64,000 nt of DNA from Meghimatium bilineatum. Lineage: Eukaryota; Mollusca; Gastropoda; Stylommatophora; Philomycidae. The translations under genes and the position numbers were made by a program. The notes under the pieces are model-generated. The model had not been told where the DNA came from, did no database searches, and worked only from the letters and a program-made list of their open reading frames with translations. The DNA lies in NCBI GenBank assembly GCA_034231615.1, contig CM067317.1, positions 22,425,477 through 22,489,476 of the forward strand, given 5' to 3'. Of this stretch, positions 10,394 through 21,808 are shown in pieces. The first letter of the stretch is position 1. The number at the start of each line of letters is the position of its first letter.

Positions 10394-11465
10394 GTTATGT
10401 TTTATACATACGTATTTTTGTTTCTGAATATTTGATATATGATAAAAGTAGGAATTTAAGACAATGTGTTAACATGTGAAACAAAATTTGAAACAAAGAG
10501 GTGGCATAGCTGTTTCCCAGGTAACAGGTTGACAGCATATCCCCGCCGACATTTTTAGTCGTCTCCTACGACATTGATGGAAAACTACGACAGTGGCCTT
10601 ATTTGTTGTAGCCTGAACTAGATTGGTTTGCTCTTGGAAGTACGGGGCACACTTTTCATAATTTAGTCATGGTATCTGCGTGACCGATCAAAGCTCAAAC
10701 TCTATCACAAACAATCTACATTTGAAGTGAAAAGAATTGTCCGTATTAATAAGTTGAGACTGTATGAGATTTAATCATCGCTCTACAATTCATATTGAGG
10801 TAAAATAGAAGAAACCAATATTGAGTCAAGGGCAATAACAAGGTCACCTCACATCGTTGATAGGGGAGACAACCTTCCTAAAAGACCATGTTTAGAATGT
10901 AGACAAGAATAGATAACTATGTTCTTTATCCCCTGTCCTATACATAAATCAGGAAGCTATGAATATTTTGCAAACACAAGTCTAATCCTTTTAGACTGCA
11001 TGATCGATTTACTATTATGGTTGCTTCTGTCTAGGAGAACTGGCAACCCAATTTCAAGTGACTAGGGATGTCTCAGAACGCGTTCATGTGAGGCGTGCGG
11101 TTGTCAAAGCTATTCCCGATCAATTGGAAAGGGAATGCTAATGAGGTTATGCATGCTGTGTCAATACTTTATAGAATGCACTAACAGACTGAGCAGGGAC
11201 GGCAGCAACGGGTGGGAACGCCAAAAATGATCATATGTGGCAGCAAATCGAGAAATAAGTGTAAGTCTAGCGACGCAGTCAAAGCTCGTTCATGACGTCA
11301 ACATTAATACATTAATAGTATTGAAGCTGATAATGTGTCTGTTTATGTACACATTTGAAATACATGTAAACACAGGCGAACGTTATGTCGTGTGCTAACA
11401 GAATATAGAAGTTCCTCTTTCTAACAACATATAGAACGTGTGTATATTTCAAGTTTGACTATTTG
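10394..11465. other. Mostly unassigned; possible SINE core
   Basis: Positions 10545-10575 carry TTTTAGTCGTCTCCTACGAC, close to the SINE-A core in the reverse orientation (TTAGTCGCCTTTTACGAC), so a decayed SINE-A may span about 10495-10610. The rest shows no gene or repeat that I recognise. Confidence 0.4.
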
Positions 11466-11469
11466 TTTG

Positions 11470-11690
11470 TTCATAAAGTGATGGTGTTGTTCATAGGTGT
11501 ACTCCACAATATAATAGTGCTGTTCATTTGTGTGTTAACAATGTAATAGTCATGTTCATTTGTGTGTTAACAATGTAATAGTGATGTTCATTTGTGTGTT
11601 AACAATGTAATAGTGCTGTTCATTTGTGTGTTAACAATGTAATAGTGCTGTTCATTTGTATGCTCATAATGTAATAGTGCTGTTAATTGG
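11470..11690. repeat. 32-bp minisatellite
   Basis: Nearly seven copies of AATGTAATAGTGCTGTTCAT then TTGTGTGTTAAC. Period read from successive AATGTAATAG positions (11540, 11572). Confidence 0.9.
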
Positions 11691-11759
11691 TGTGTGTGTG
11701 TTCATCAGTTAATCTTTAATCCGATAGTAGTGGCCACATTTACTGTATCCTAATCGAGA

Positions 11760-12235
11760 CAGTAATACAAGTAGTAGTGATTGTAACGATAGAAGTAGTA
11801 CATATGTCAGCAATAGTAATTGTAACTGTAACAGTAGTACAAAAGACACTTATCAATATTTTCAACCTTGTGGTCTTTGTTACCTCTACTATTTTATGGT
11901 AGTGTGTTCTGATATAACCTAATTGGACTTTGCCCGCTAGTTGAAAGGGGCACGCCTCTCCAAAAGAGAGGCAATCTCATGAACTACTGAGTACAAATGA
12001 CAGGAGTAATAGTTGCAATGGTAGCAGTTGTGCACATGTCGATAGCAGTAGTTGTAATCATAGAAATACAATGACAGCAGTAATAGTTGTAATTTATGAG
12101 TACTACAAAATACATAAATATTATTTGTAATTGTAGGAGAACTACAAATGACAGCAATAATATTTGTAAGTGTAGGGAAACTAAAAATGACAGTAGTAAC
12201 ACGGCAGGTGTAATTGCATCAGTAGTAATTTATAG
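11760..12235. repeat. Degenerate AGTAATAGTTGTAA-type repeat tract
   Basis: Repeated variants of GACAGCAGTAATAGTTGTAA, interrupted around 11840-11980 by unique sequence. Frames on both strands here are repeat artefacts. Confidence 0.6.
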
Positions 12236-12711
12236 CTATTGTGAGTGTCTGTGTATCACCAATATTATTGTTAATGAGACTGACTCAAGACAACATTGCA
12301 TATAGAAGACTTAGGCTAATGTATATTTGGCTAATTTACAGTTACAGTACACAATTAGACAATCAATTATGTCCAATGGCCTATGGCGTACATGATCATA
12401 TTTTACTACATTCTTCTTGTTTTCGTTGTTAATACGCTCGGTTGGAGACACTCACTCATGTCATGATTAAAACTCATTCAGCAGCTTCTCTTGTTGTCTC
12501 CCTTTTTCTCTTCTGTATTTTATATTTTTCGTGATTACAACATGCTCACCATGTTCTCTTCTAATCACATGTTCATATATCTTGACTTTCTCATTCTACG
12601 TGTCTCTTTAATGTATCTCTTTATATCAGTTTCTGAGAACTTCTACACTAGTTTCTTGTCTATTCGTGTTATTCACAATTCCTCTAATAAACCCACAACT
12701 GGTAGTGAGTA
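12236..12711. other. Unassigned DNA
   Basis: A plus-strand frame at 12491-12712 has no family motif and is rich in aromatic and hydrophobic codons, as expected for T-rich DNA. Confidence 0.45.
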
Positions 12712-12962
12712 AAGTTACTTACAGCATTTATTAATACCGAAGGCGTGTGAGATGTTAGCGATCTCACATTTCAGTGGCTCTGAAATTGAGGACGGTAGCC
12801 ATCTCCTATCCCTCGTAGTCTTTACTTCCCAGATTAATCCGGTACCCATTTAAGGCTGGGTCAACTCGGGAGCCATGAGATCTGAAAAACATTTCCGCCT
12901 GGAATGAACCCAGCACCACTCATATGCGAAGCCAGTGCGCTAACCACTGCGCTACGCGGCCC
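12712..12962 (-). mobile_element. SINE-B copy 1, tRNA-derived head
   Basis: Reading the minus strand from 12962: GCCGCGTAGCGCAGTGGTTA (A box TAGCGCAGTGG), then GCTGGGTTCATTCC (B box), which is a tRNA-like Pol III promoter head. The body contains TGACCCAGCCTTAAATGGGT, a motif resembling central domains of invertebrate SINEs. It ends near AATGCTGTAAGTAACTTTAC. The second copy lies 730 bp away in the same orientation. Confidence 0.85.
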
Positions 12963-12989
12963 CTAATAAGATAAATAAAAAGGAATAAT

Positions 12990-13080
12990 AAAAGTGTGGA
13001 CAGAACCTGCGAAGCAAATAGGTTCTAGATGAACGGACCTGGTTCAAATCCCGTCTACTATCTTCTGTTGATTTCATCAA
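12990..13080 (+). mobile_element. SINE-E copy 2, tRNA-derived head fragment
   Basis: ACCTGCGAAGCAAATAGGTT and GGTTCAAATCCCG (B box) match the copy at 2795-2885. It directly follows SINE-B copy 1. Body and tail not delimited. Confidence 0.55.
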
Positions 13081-13084
13081 ATAA

Positions 13085-13688
13085 TGAGGACGACTAAAAT
13101 ACACTATCATTTAGTTGATCATTTTTCCTCTATGTTCTACAACACATGAGCTTCAGTCACGTGGCTATCACAGACCACAGTAAATATTTATTCTGTATAA
13201 ATGAACAGATATGGATTAAATTTCATTGGTTTATGGGGAATTCCCATTGTACATCATTTATATCTGACACATCGCTCTAACTTTTTTTTATTCGTACGGT
13301 TTTCCTCAATTCAAACTGTTTTTCAATCTCAGAATGACTGCTTCCCTGCTAAAAAACTTGTTTACAGTAAATATATGATTCTTTTCTTGGCAGGAGAAAT
13401 TTAGGAGAGATGGAGGTAATGAGAATTATTGCCCGGGACATATGAAGAGAGACATAGAAGGAGAAATAGAAGCAATGCACATTAAGAAATGATGATGAAT
13501 AGCATAAGCTATATTACAGCGTGTCTATAAAGTTGATGTTCATTCATTTACATTGATGACATTACATCCCATAAACTGTGGTTTCAGTAGTTTAGTCATG
13601 TGTGACGCCAATAATGGAACAACATTTAAGAAAAAACAACCACTACTGCACTTGTCAATTTGTTACTGGGTAAAGTGATTGGTAGCAA
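13085..13688. other. Unassigned DNA
   Basis: A frame at 13201-13404 has no recognisable domain. No repeats noted. Confidence 0.45.
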
Positions 13689-13689
13689 T

Positions 13690-13992
13690 CTTAGTAAAAG
13701 TAAAGTACCCCATAGCATTTATTAATGTCGTTGGGGTGTGAGATGTTAGTGATCTCAAATTTCAGAGGCTATGCAAATGAGGGCGGTAGCCATCTCATCT
13801 CCCTCGCAGACTTTACTTCTCGGAAAAATCCGGTACCCATTTAAGGCTGATCTGGGAGCCGTTGCGATCTGAAAAACATTTCCACGGTAGCCGTTGCGAG
13901 CTGAAAAACATTTCCGCCTCAACTGGGGAATGAACCCAGCATCACTCATATGTGAAGCCAGTGCTCTAACCACTGCGCTACGCGGCTCTAAT
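13690..13992 (-). mobile_element. SINE-B copy 2 with internal duplication
   Basis: Same head as copy 1 (GCCGCGTAGCGCAGTGGTTA; B box GGGTTCATTCC) and the same body and tail, ending near GTACTTTACTTTTACT. It differs by a local tandem duplication of about 32 bp: GAAAAACATTTCC with the preceding GCCGTTGCGA occurs twice (about 13858-13885 and 13890-13917). An 80-codon minus-strand frame across it is chance. Confidence 0.85.
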
Positions 13993-14274
13993 ATCAAAGT
14001 GCTGAGTTATGGATAGCGAACACACGTTTACTCGCGGCAGCTAAGAGCAAACTGCTGAGTTAACACTGTAGCCATGGCCATACAAATATTTAATTTTCAA
14101 TAGCGTTATATTGAATACACATGCTTAATTTCCAATTCAATGAGAAATAGGAGATAATATCATCAGCCATACTACTTGGTAAAGCAAGAGATACGTAAAT
14201 CAAGTCACAGTAGTTGATAACATCAGTCATGCAGCCACAGTAAACAAAAGATATATACAATGAAAGTTGTATTT

Positions 14275-14355
14275 TCAGTGCTCGTTCTCAAACTCCCGCT
14301 AGATCTCTCTAGTAACAGCACAGTGGTTCTACTAGATCTCCAGTTAGAGAGAGTA
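14275..14355 (-). mobile_element. SINE-A 3'-end fragment
   Basis: GCTCGTTCTCAAACTCCCGC followed by TAGATCTCTCTAGTAACAGC matches the 3' part of the SINE-A subfamily at 60.13-60.26 kb. The core and head are missing. Confidence 0.6.
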
Positions 14356-15058
14356 GAGCAAAATGTAGTGAGGAAATCAATACCGAAAAGCGCAAGATAG
14401 TTGTTAATAGCAGAGATACAGAGGCGTAAATACTGCTAAATAGGCATAAACTTAAATATGTGAATACCTAGATCCCGTTTATGCAGAGATGGAAAATACT
14501 AGACACGAAAATGGAGATTTGTTGTTTCACCGTAATATTTGCCTCATTTGCCCGAAACGTTCATCATTGGATGCCAGGGAAATTTGACATTGCAAATTTA
14601 AAAAAAATACATGACAAATGAATATTGCACATTGGAAAGTAGACGAAAGATGATATTACAAATTGGAACATAACTTAAGAATGATACTACAAATTGAAAA
14701 ACATTAAGAAATAATGTCAAAGATAGGACAGGAATGATACTGAGTCTGTGAAGAATGTCAAGGATGAAGTCAGACGAAGATTGTATCTAATAAACTGATA
14801 CAAATTAAGAACATATGGCTGTTGCAGCAAAATTAAAATATTACAACTTTCCTTAGTGGCTTCATATTCTTAAATTGCAAAATATAGTAAACGTGCATTC
14901 AGGGCAATTACCACTAAAGTGAGAAACAAAATAAATATCCCGACGATAAGTTTAGTTAGGAAAGACATCAGGCGGATCAGACATATATATTGGGAACAAA
15001 CAACATAAATAATGTGGGATGACATTTACTTACCATACACGGAAATAAAACCAGGAGG
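14356..15058. other. Unassigned DNA
   Basis: At about 14630-14720 there is a loose repeat of ATGATATTACAAATTG-like units (three copies). At 14760-14860 a stretch could be decayed LINE, but no motif is secure. Confidence 0.4.
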
Positions 15059-15059
15059 C

Positions 15060-15505
15060 GAGACAAGGATGTGTTTTATCCACCATCCTATTTCACATTT
15101 ACACATAGACCATTTCTAAATATACAGAAGGAATGTCAACGACGTTCAATGTGAATGGAAAAATAATAAGCAATTGATATGGAGATGTCAAATTTCTCTT
15201 AGCAGAAAGTGCATAGAAGCTATAAAGACTAATAGATAGTCCATAGATCAAATAGACAATATTGACTATAAACATCCAAAAAACAAAAACCATGATAATG
15301 AGCAAAGTAGCTGAGGAACAGGGGCTAAACCTAAACATACACGCAGAATACTAAAAGTATTAGCATTATCAATATTTGGAAGACAATCGCAAATGATGGT
15401 AGGTATGAAAAAAGGAAGTTAAAATGAGAATTTGAATGACTAGATGGACATTTGTCTGTTGCAGCAAACCTTCGTTACTAAGACGGCACTTCATGATGAT
15501 GAATT
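15060..15505 (+). mobile_element. LINE family B with internal deletion
   Basis: The first part reads RQGCVLSTILFHIYT, then a degenerate region with IKTKTMIM-like coding (NIQKTKTMIMSK) and AEEQGLNLNIHAEY, then the KYLG region. At about 15455 it jumps straight to the family 3' end, CAGCAAACCTTCGTTACTAA then CGGCACTTCATGATGATGA. The YG.E.WT segment, the basic C-terminal domain and the rest are missing, so it carries a deletion of roughly 700 bp compared with the pattern at 27.2-29.1 kb. The catalytic box is not readable. Confidence 0.75.
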
Positions 15506-15514
15506 TACTGAAAA

Positions 15515-15855
15515 ATCCTCTGAATAGCATGTGCCAAAAGATTACCCATATCTGGTCACTCTTGAAGAATTAAAAGTAAACAGAAAAACTGGTTAAACAG
15601 CAAGGTTCTCTCTAGAAAATTACAATCATGTGGCCATATCAAAAACAACCTTAAAAATATCATAATGAAAGGGATCATACCAGGGCAACGAAAATGAGGT
15701 AGGCCAAAAAGCAGATAGACACAAGATTTAAAAAACCACCTGAACATGACACATGAGAAGCAGGGAGATTACCTTAAAATCAACAGGATTTTCGAAAGGC
15801 TGTGATGACTGCTAAATTATGTCCAGGATATACTACCTGATAATGAAAGGGTGCA
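15515..15855 (+). mobile_element. LINE family A 3' end
   Basis: CATATCAAAAACAACC..., GGGATCATACCAGGGCAACG, CACAAGATTTAAAAAACCAC and TTTCGAAAGGCTGTGATGAC run parallel to 1575-1790. The 3' end is ATACTACCTGATAATGAA, a variant of the family terminus. It is joined head to tail behind the family B copy. Stops are frequent. Confidence 0.75.
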
Positions 15856-16340
15856 AGTAGAAAAGAAATGGAAAAAGAAGGAAAGAATAGTGAGAAAACG
15901 TGAAAAAGAAGTGATTGGCATGGGTAGAGGAATATCAGATTAATATAAATGGAAGTACGAGAACACATGTAGAAGAAATACAACAAAATGGTTGTTTGGA
16001 TGTACAAAACCCTTCTTCCCCATTTAGGGAATTAGATCATGAAATTTAGTACGTGAAATTCAGCCAAAAGGCAGGCTAAATCACCCCCGCCACCTACCCT
16101 ATCATTTTGTTATTTCACAATGTTTCACAAATATGTTATCGTTATTCTCAAGAAACCGAAATATAAGTACGCAAAAATCCACGAATAACTTGGCCAAAAT
16201 TAACCCCATCTCTTGTTGTTTTTAGACGTATCTACGGTCCTGATTGAGAAAAATACAGATCTACAACACTGGCATATCAAGATGTGTAGAATATAGTAGG
16301 TAGAGACAAATAGACAAGTTTATAGGGTTATAAACTACCA
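15856..16340. other. Unassigned DNA
   Basis: A rich in GAAA runs on the plus strand (15860-15980). No gene seen. Confidence 0.4.
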
Positions 16341-16344
16341 AAAT

Positions 16345-16937
16345 TAAATCATGAACCTACACAAAAATACAAACATTCACTTACTCAATTATTTTAACAT
16401 ACACCTACACAAATACATAAATGTATACCTACACACACACATACCAGTACAAACATATAAATATGCACCTACACAAACATATAAATATGCACCTACACAA
16501 ACATATAAACATGCACGTACACAAACATATAAATATGCAGCTATAAATCATATAAATATGCACCCACACAAATATTATAGACATCAAACCACACACATTT
16601 AATTATGCACCTACACAAACATATGCATATCCACCCACACAAAAATATAAATAAACATCTACACAAATATTAAAACATTAAACTACACACGTTTATACAT
16701 GCACCTACGCAATCACATAAATATGCACCTACACACACATATAAACATCCAACTATACAGACATATAAACATGCACCTACGCAAACATATAAATATGCAT
16801 CTGCGCAAACATATAAAATTGCAACTACAAAACATATAATCATGTACATACACAACATATAAACATGTACCTACACACAATATAAACATGTACCTACACA
16901 AACATATACATATGCACTTACACAAACATATAAACAT
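16345..16937. repeat. 24-bp minisatellite
   Basis: About 24 diverged copies of ACATATAAATATGCACCTAC plus ACAA. The same unit reappears at 17338-17375 behind the X element, so the array was split by an insertion. Cysteine- and tyrosine-rich frames on the minus strand are repeat artefacts. Confidence 0.95.
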
Positions 16938-17335
16938 GCCATGCGGTTGCGTCTGTGGGTCTCATGAATGGCTCACTAGACAAACCAACCATGCAACAGA
17001 AAACCATAGTAGATGACATGCCTTAATATCGAGGTTATCTTCTTATAGAAGCTTCATGGCGCGTCATCTATACAATCCTGTAGTGGTAACCTTCGATGAC
17101 AGTTACCATGTTGTTCTGACAGGCCGACTTTGTGCTTGAACTAGTTATGAGCACTCCGTGGGTGGGCGGAACAACAAAGAAGCATGTCGCAGGGGCCAAA
17201 GTTGTGCCCTGATGTCGACGACTGTTTCGGCAGAATTAGACTTGAAACACGATCGAGTCGAATGTCTGCTGGAACAGAGGGAGGAGCACATATGGGAATA
17301 CCCCACGTGCTGTGAGGATAGTTTCTAATCAAGAA
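16938..17335 (+). mobile_element. Repeat X, copy 1 (SINE-like, ~390 bp)
   Basis: Starts near GCGGTTGCGTCTGTGGGTCT and ends at TTTCTAATCAAGAA. Internal landmarks: GGTTATCTTCTTATAGAAGC, ACCATGTTGTTCTGACAGGC, GGGCGGAACAACAAAGAAGC, GTGCCCTGATGTCGACGACT. The same series occurs at 54.0-54.4 kb (+), 40.5-40.8 and 46.1-46.5 kb (both minus) and partly at 35.1 kb. There is no long frame and no terminal inverted repeat. A 3' tail of TCAAGAA units, seen best in the 46-kb copy, suggests a retroposon. No clear tRNA A or B box is visible, so the head type is unknown. Confidence 0.8.
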
Positions 17336-17337
17336 GA

Positions 17338-17399
17338 AACATATAAACATGCACTTACACTTCACAAGTGTAAAAACATGCATATATATATATATATGT
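17338..17399. repeat. Resumption of the 24-bp array, then (TA)n
   Basis: AAACATATAAACATGCACTT continues the array that broke off at 16937, followed by a short ATATAT run. This shows element X inserted inside the array. Confidence 0.85.
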
Positions 17400-17429
17400 A
17401 TATGAAAGTAAATCACGGCCAAATTAACG

Positions 17430-17505
17430 TGATATAGCCAATCGTTGGTACAGAGCTTGTCTGTGGCGGCCAAGGTACCGAGTTCGATCCCCTTTACAGG
17501 CAATT
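17430..17505 (+). mobile_element. SINE-D, tRNA-like head
   Basis: GTTGGTACAGAGCTTGTCTG followed by GGCGGCCAAGGTACCGAG and the B box GAGTTCGATCC. The insert at 59156-59248 has the same layout. The A box is decayed (TAGCCAATCGTTGG). The body after it is unassigned. Confidence 0.6.
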
Positions 17506-18940
17506 GTGCATCCGGACCGTTCAGAACGCAATGACAAACTACTGAACGTATTTATATTATCTAAAAAATCACCACAGCCAACAAATCCTGGGTTTATAGT
17601 TAAGTCATGTAAAGGATATACTACCATTTTATTTAAAATCCAATCACTATAGAGATAATGAATAAATATTTTTCATAAAAGACATTGTATGTGTTTATAC
17701 GATAGATTAAACTATCAAACATGAGTTATTTCTACAGCCCAACACTTTTTAACAAGATGATAAAATAGTATTATATTTGTGGTTATCACTATAAAGGAGC
17801 AAATAAAAGAAAAACGAGGAAATAAGTGAACTAGTGCAGACACGTATGTGGTATAGAGGATGATGTAAATATCTCTCAAAAGTCAATATCATTGCTCGCT
17901 TTTAGAATCATAGAGGCTAAAACACATGAAGTTTAACGTTTAGCACACTGTACACAAAAACAAATCTTTCCCTCTGCCACTGGATTATTTTCTAATATGA
18001 CGTAATAGGCGGTGACTGTTTTGAAAAATGCTATAATTATTTTGTTGGTGCAGGTATTTAATTAATATTTGTACATATAAAACAAAGCATTGAACTCTAC
18101 ATATATTGGTGTACGCTTTGTGTGCGTGTGTTAGAGAAATAGAAAATGTGTGTATGTGTGTGTGGTACCAGTCGTATGAGAAAGTCGTAAAGAAGTTCTT
18201 TTTCACAAAAAACCAACAAACAATACCAAAAAAAAAAAGAAACACAAAAGTAAAAAATAGCTGAATTAAAAAAAAATATTTTGGTTTGGCAACACTAGTA
18301 CGCAGACCTAATTCAGCAGTATGTATGACCAAATTCTCATAATTTCAGTGGGAATAATGAATAAACCTACATATTTTTCCATAAAATAGTTCTCTAGATC
18401 TAGATCTACACGACAACTGATCGATCTAAGTAGTTTAAAAAGGCAAAATATACCAAACCGCGTCTAACGTATTTCGAGTGTGATTATAAACTTACGTCTC
18501 AGGACTACATCTCAGAAGAATAATCAATTAACATTTTTGTTAAAAATTCGTTAAAACTAAAGTCTATAAAATCCAATTCAGATCATGGAGTGGCTCTGGT
18601 TTGAAATTGTCAAGTTATTGCAAAAGTTTCAATGTTTCACTGAGATTCGGTCGACTTTGCCACAAAATTTGCAGAAAAAATGGAATTCAATTGAATAACT
18701 TGCCAGATTTCAAATAATCTGCTAACCAAAATTTAAAATATGGGGTTTCTTTTATTGATTACCGGAGACCTAGCATGAGGGTGGGGGGTGGGGCCTTTAT
18801 GGGGCTTGTAAACTCGAACGCAGATATCTTAGATAGAGTAAACTGTTGTCGAGCGTACTCTACTTTCGCGTGCTAAACGTTAGAGCCTCTTGCTCTTATT
18901 CCTAATATTACACCGGACATGTCAGTATGAACAAAAATAT
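17506..18940. other. Unassigned DNA
   Basis: Holds a short GT-rich stretch (18115-18165) and A-rich runs (18220-18280). A minus-strand frame at 17985-18332 is rich in F and L because the plus strand is A-rich; no domain is visible. Confidence 0.45.
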
Positions 18941-18942
18941 AT

Positions 18943-18943
<1 letters not shown>

Positions 18944-19003
<60 letters not shown>
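18944..19003. repeat. (TA)n microsatellite
   Basis: About 29 TA dinucleotides. Isoleucine-tyrosine frames on both strands are artefacts. Confidence 0.95.
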
Positions 19004-19007
<4 letters not shown>

Positions 19008-20012
19008 CGTATACATGTGTGTGTATGGAGAGTGTGTACGAGTGTTATGGAAATGTGTATATATGTATGTCTAAAACATGATGACGAAGTAATTCCTCCA
19101 GATATGAGTGGGTAGCTCTCGACAACCCAAATCCTTCCTGACATAAACATAAGTCCTCTTCAGCTCATCAACTAAATTGACACCGAAAGGTGTATAAGAA
19201 CTTGGTATCTCAAGTGCATGGTTGTATTAGAGAAGGTGGGATTATGAATAATACATGTGTAGTCATCGACGGGAGATATTACTGTACGGTAGTATCCTAG
19301 ACTTATCACTTACTGCCAGTGACGCAGTATATACTCTTGGAATAACTAGTTCATCACTCGTGTGTCAGATCTGTTAACCTATAACAGTGGTCACGACAGA
19401 CTTCAACAACACGATAAGAGGATATCTGCAGTAGGTGGTGATGATATGTGCCCATGTGAACAAACTGAAGAATGAACAAAGAACATTTTGTAGGACTGAC
19501 CGCTGCACCACACCACTAAATGAAAACTATGGCTAACTGAACATTTTTGACGGACAAATTGTAAGACCGTGTTACGGCGCTGGTAAGCACGGTGCATTTA
19601 ATTACACACCTAGTTATGTATATTGTGTTACATTCACAATAACATTTCACTTACACACGCAGTTATGTTTACTTTGCCTGACTTCATAATAACATTTATA
19701 TCAGTGATACACTGTTATATTTGAAAAATGCAAATGCCATGCTATCATATTTACTCAACGATTCCTTGTCAAGTTCAACATAAGCTTCCAATTTATTTTT
19801 TTGGTTCATTAGATTTAGCGTAAATCACAACATCTGGCCTTGTTATGGCGAGCGTATAATTCCATATCATTCAATAACATTTAAACTTGTATTGCACTAT
19901 GAGATACATTTTTGAATTAATTTTTTTTACTCAATATCATCGACTTGTAAACACATAGTAGGATCCCCGGTACATCAAGAAATAGCAAAATAAATCATAG
20001 AGACATAATTTA
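19004..20012. other. Unassigned DNA
   Basis: Around 19600-19700 a ~60-bp segment with ATAACATTT occurs twice with divergence. No gene recognised. Confidence 0.4.
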
Positions 20013-20439
20013 TATCAGAGCGACTAATAAAACTTCAGCTCTCTGAAAAAAGACAGAACAACAACATTAATTCAAATATATGCTCAATGTAATGACAACT
20101 GCTGGGAGGATGATATCAAAGATATTTATGAGCAACTATCGGATACACTCAACAGTGTAAGCGAACATGACAATTTGTTCGTAATGAGGGATTTCAAAGG
20201 TAGATTCGGTCAAATGAGAACATCAGAAGAAACGTGATTATTGGCTTTAATTGACATATCGACTCAGAGAAATAAAAAACGTGGAGGAAATTATCAATTT
20301 ATGTATAGAATACAATTTAATATCAAACACACTCTTTCAACATAGCAAGCCAAATTAAAAGCTGGAATAAATGGAACAACATAGACCAGTCATCCCAAAT
20401 TGATTACATACTCACAAGGGAAAGGCAAAGAACGGTTCA

Positions 20440-20755
20440 AAAAATGGAGAGCAGTGGCCAGATTTAAATTTGTTACTATAATGCATAGATTTATTCAGCT
20501 TTCAGGACATAGCTGAAGTCAGATTAAAACGTCGATATGTCTGAATCGACATGCGCCACGCACTGAGACGCCCTCCGTGTCCCAGGGTCATCCAAAGGGG
20601 AAGATTGTCTCTCAGTGTGTAGCGGGCAGATCGCTGGATCAGTCAATAGATTAGCAACCAGTGGAATGTTTCTTCATCAATATTTCGTTTCGTTAAATAA
20701 TTACGCATTTGTTTTATTAATAAGTGCCCACCGCTGCCCGTAGCGTACCCAAAGA
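20440..20755. other. Unidentified block inside the LINE
   Basis: Endonuclease coding fades near 20430 and LINE-like coding resumes near 20760. Between them is a locally GC-richer stretch (CACTGAGACGCCCTCCGTGT, TCATCCAAAGGGGAAGATTG) unlike LINE sequence. It may be another insertion. No inverted ends or tail were found. Confidence 0.4.
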
Positions 20756-21651
20756 ATAAACAACACAGATTCTAGATTAATACCAAATATCAACATCGAT
20801 ATGTACCATCGACGAATTGTAATGGCTATAACTTTAAGATATATGTTGAACAAGAGCAAAAACAGATATACATAAAGAATTTAAGAAAATTAAATGAAGA
20901 ATCAATCAGACACTCTGTGCAAGAGCAGATGACAAGAATCCTGGAAGCCTTATCCAAATTGGAAGTGTGGATTACGAGTGGTGAACCTTTAAAACATTAT
21001 TGATTGAGACACTGAACATTAAATGCTGGAGAAGAAGATTAACAGGAGGGACAACGAAAACGTCAAGAGTGCATTTCAAATAAAAATGGCACTATACAAT
21101 ACATAGACAAAAGACACACAAAAAATCTGACGAATGTAGTGTATTTCAAACATCTAGACAAAATGTTAAAAAAAATAATCAGGAGAGCAAATGTAGAGTC
21201 TGATAACACATATACGAGAACAACTGATACATATTTGCAAAGAAGGATCCAATTTTTTTGTCAGAAGTATAACAGCTGTGAGAATGAGAGATGAACTTTT
21301 AAACGCGACATATAAAACAAACGACAGCAACGGCAATCCTGTTGTCAATGCAGTCAAATGAAACATCAGATGGAAAGACTACGTCCAATAGCTGCTTAAT
21401 CAAGCTCTTGCACAAGACCATTTAAAATTTAACACGACACATGAAAACCAACAAGAACCAGAAATATGTTTCCACGAGATAGAAAATGCATTAATGAATT
21501 GCCATTCCCACAAGTCACCAGGAGTAGATAGAAATCTTTGGAACCTACCAAAGCATGCGATGAAACAGGAATGATATGGATTCATAGAATGGCTTTAGCC
21601 ACCTGGACAGAAAGAAGAGTTCCTGAATATTGGCATTCAACGAAGACAGAT

Positions 21652-21808
21652 GTGTCGGGACATTGGCTCAAATGAAACGACGACACAACGCATTTCCATT
21701 CTCTGTACTACATCATGTTTGAAATCTTTCAGGCACATTATCCTGCTACAAGAGAGACCCAGTGGGAGTTTGTGAATGAACGTTGAAGAACAATAACAAT
21801 ATTCGCAA
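21652..21808 (+). mobile_element. SINE-A 3' part, nested in LINE
   Basis: GACACAACGCATTTCCATTC, TCTGTACTACATC, CCTGCTACAAGAGAGACCCA and GGGAGTTTGTGAATGAACGT, followed by GAAGAA, match the reverse complement of the 60-kb copy and the 3' half of the 10-kb copy. It lies between RT blocks of the LINE. Confidence 0.75.

Noticed and set aside
16670-16937. Cysteine-rich secreted peptides on the minus strand
   Set aside because: They are translations of the 24-bp array in two frames and change with each unit.
18890-19150. Isoleucine-tyrosine frames around the TA run
   Set aside because: TA repeats are open in several frames by nature.
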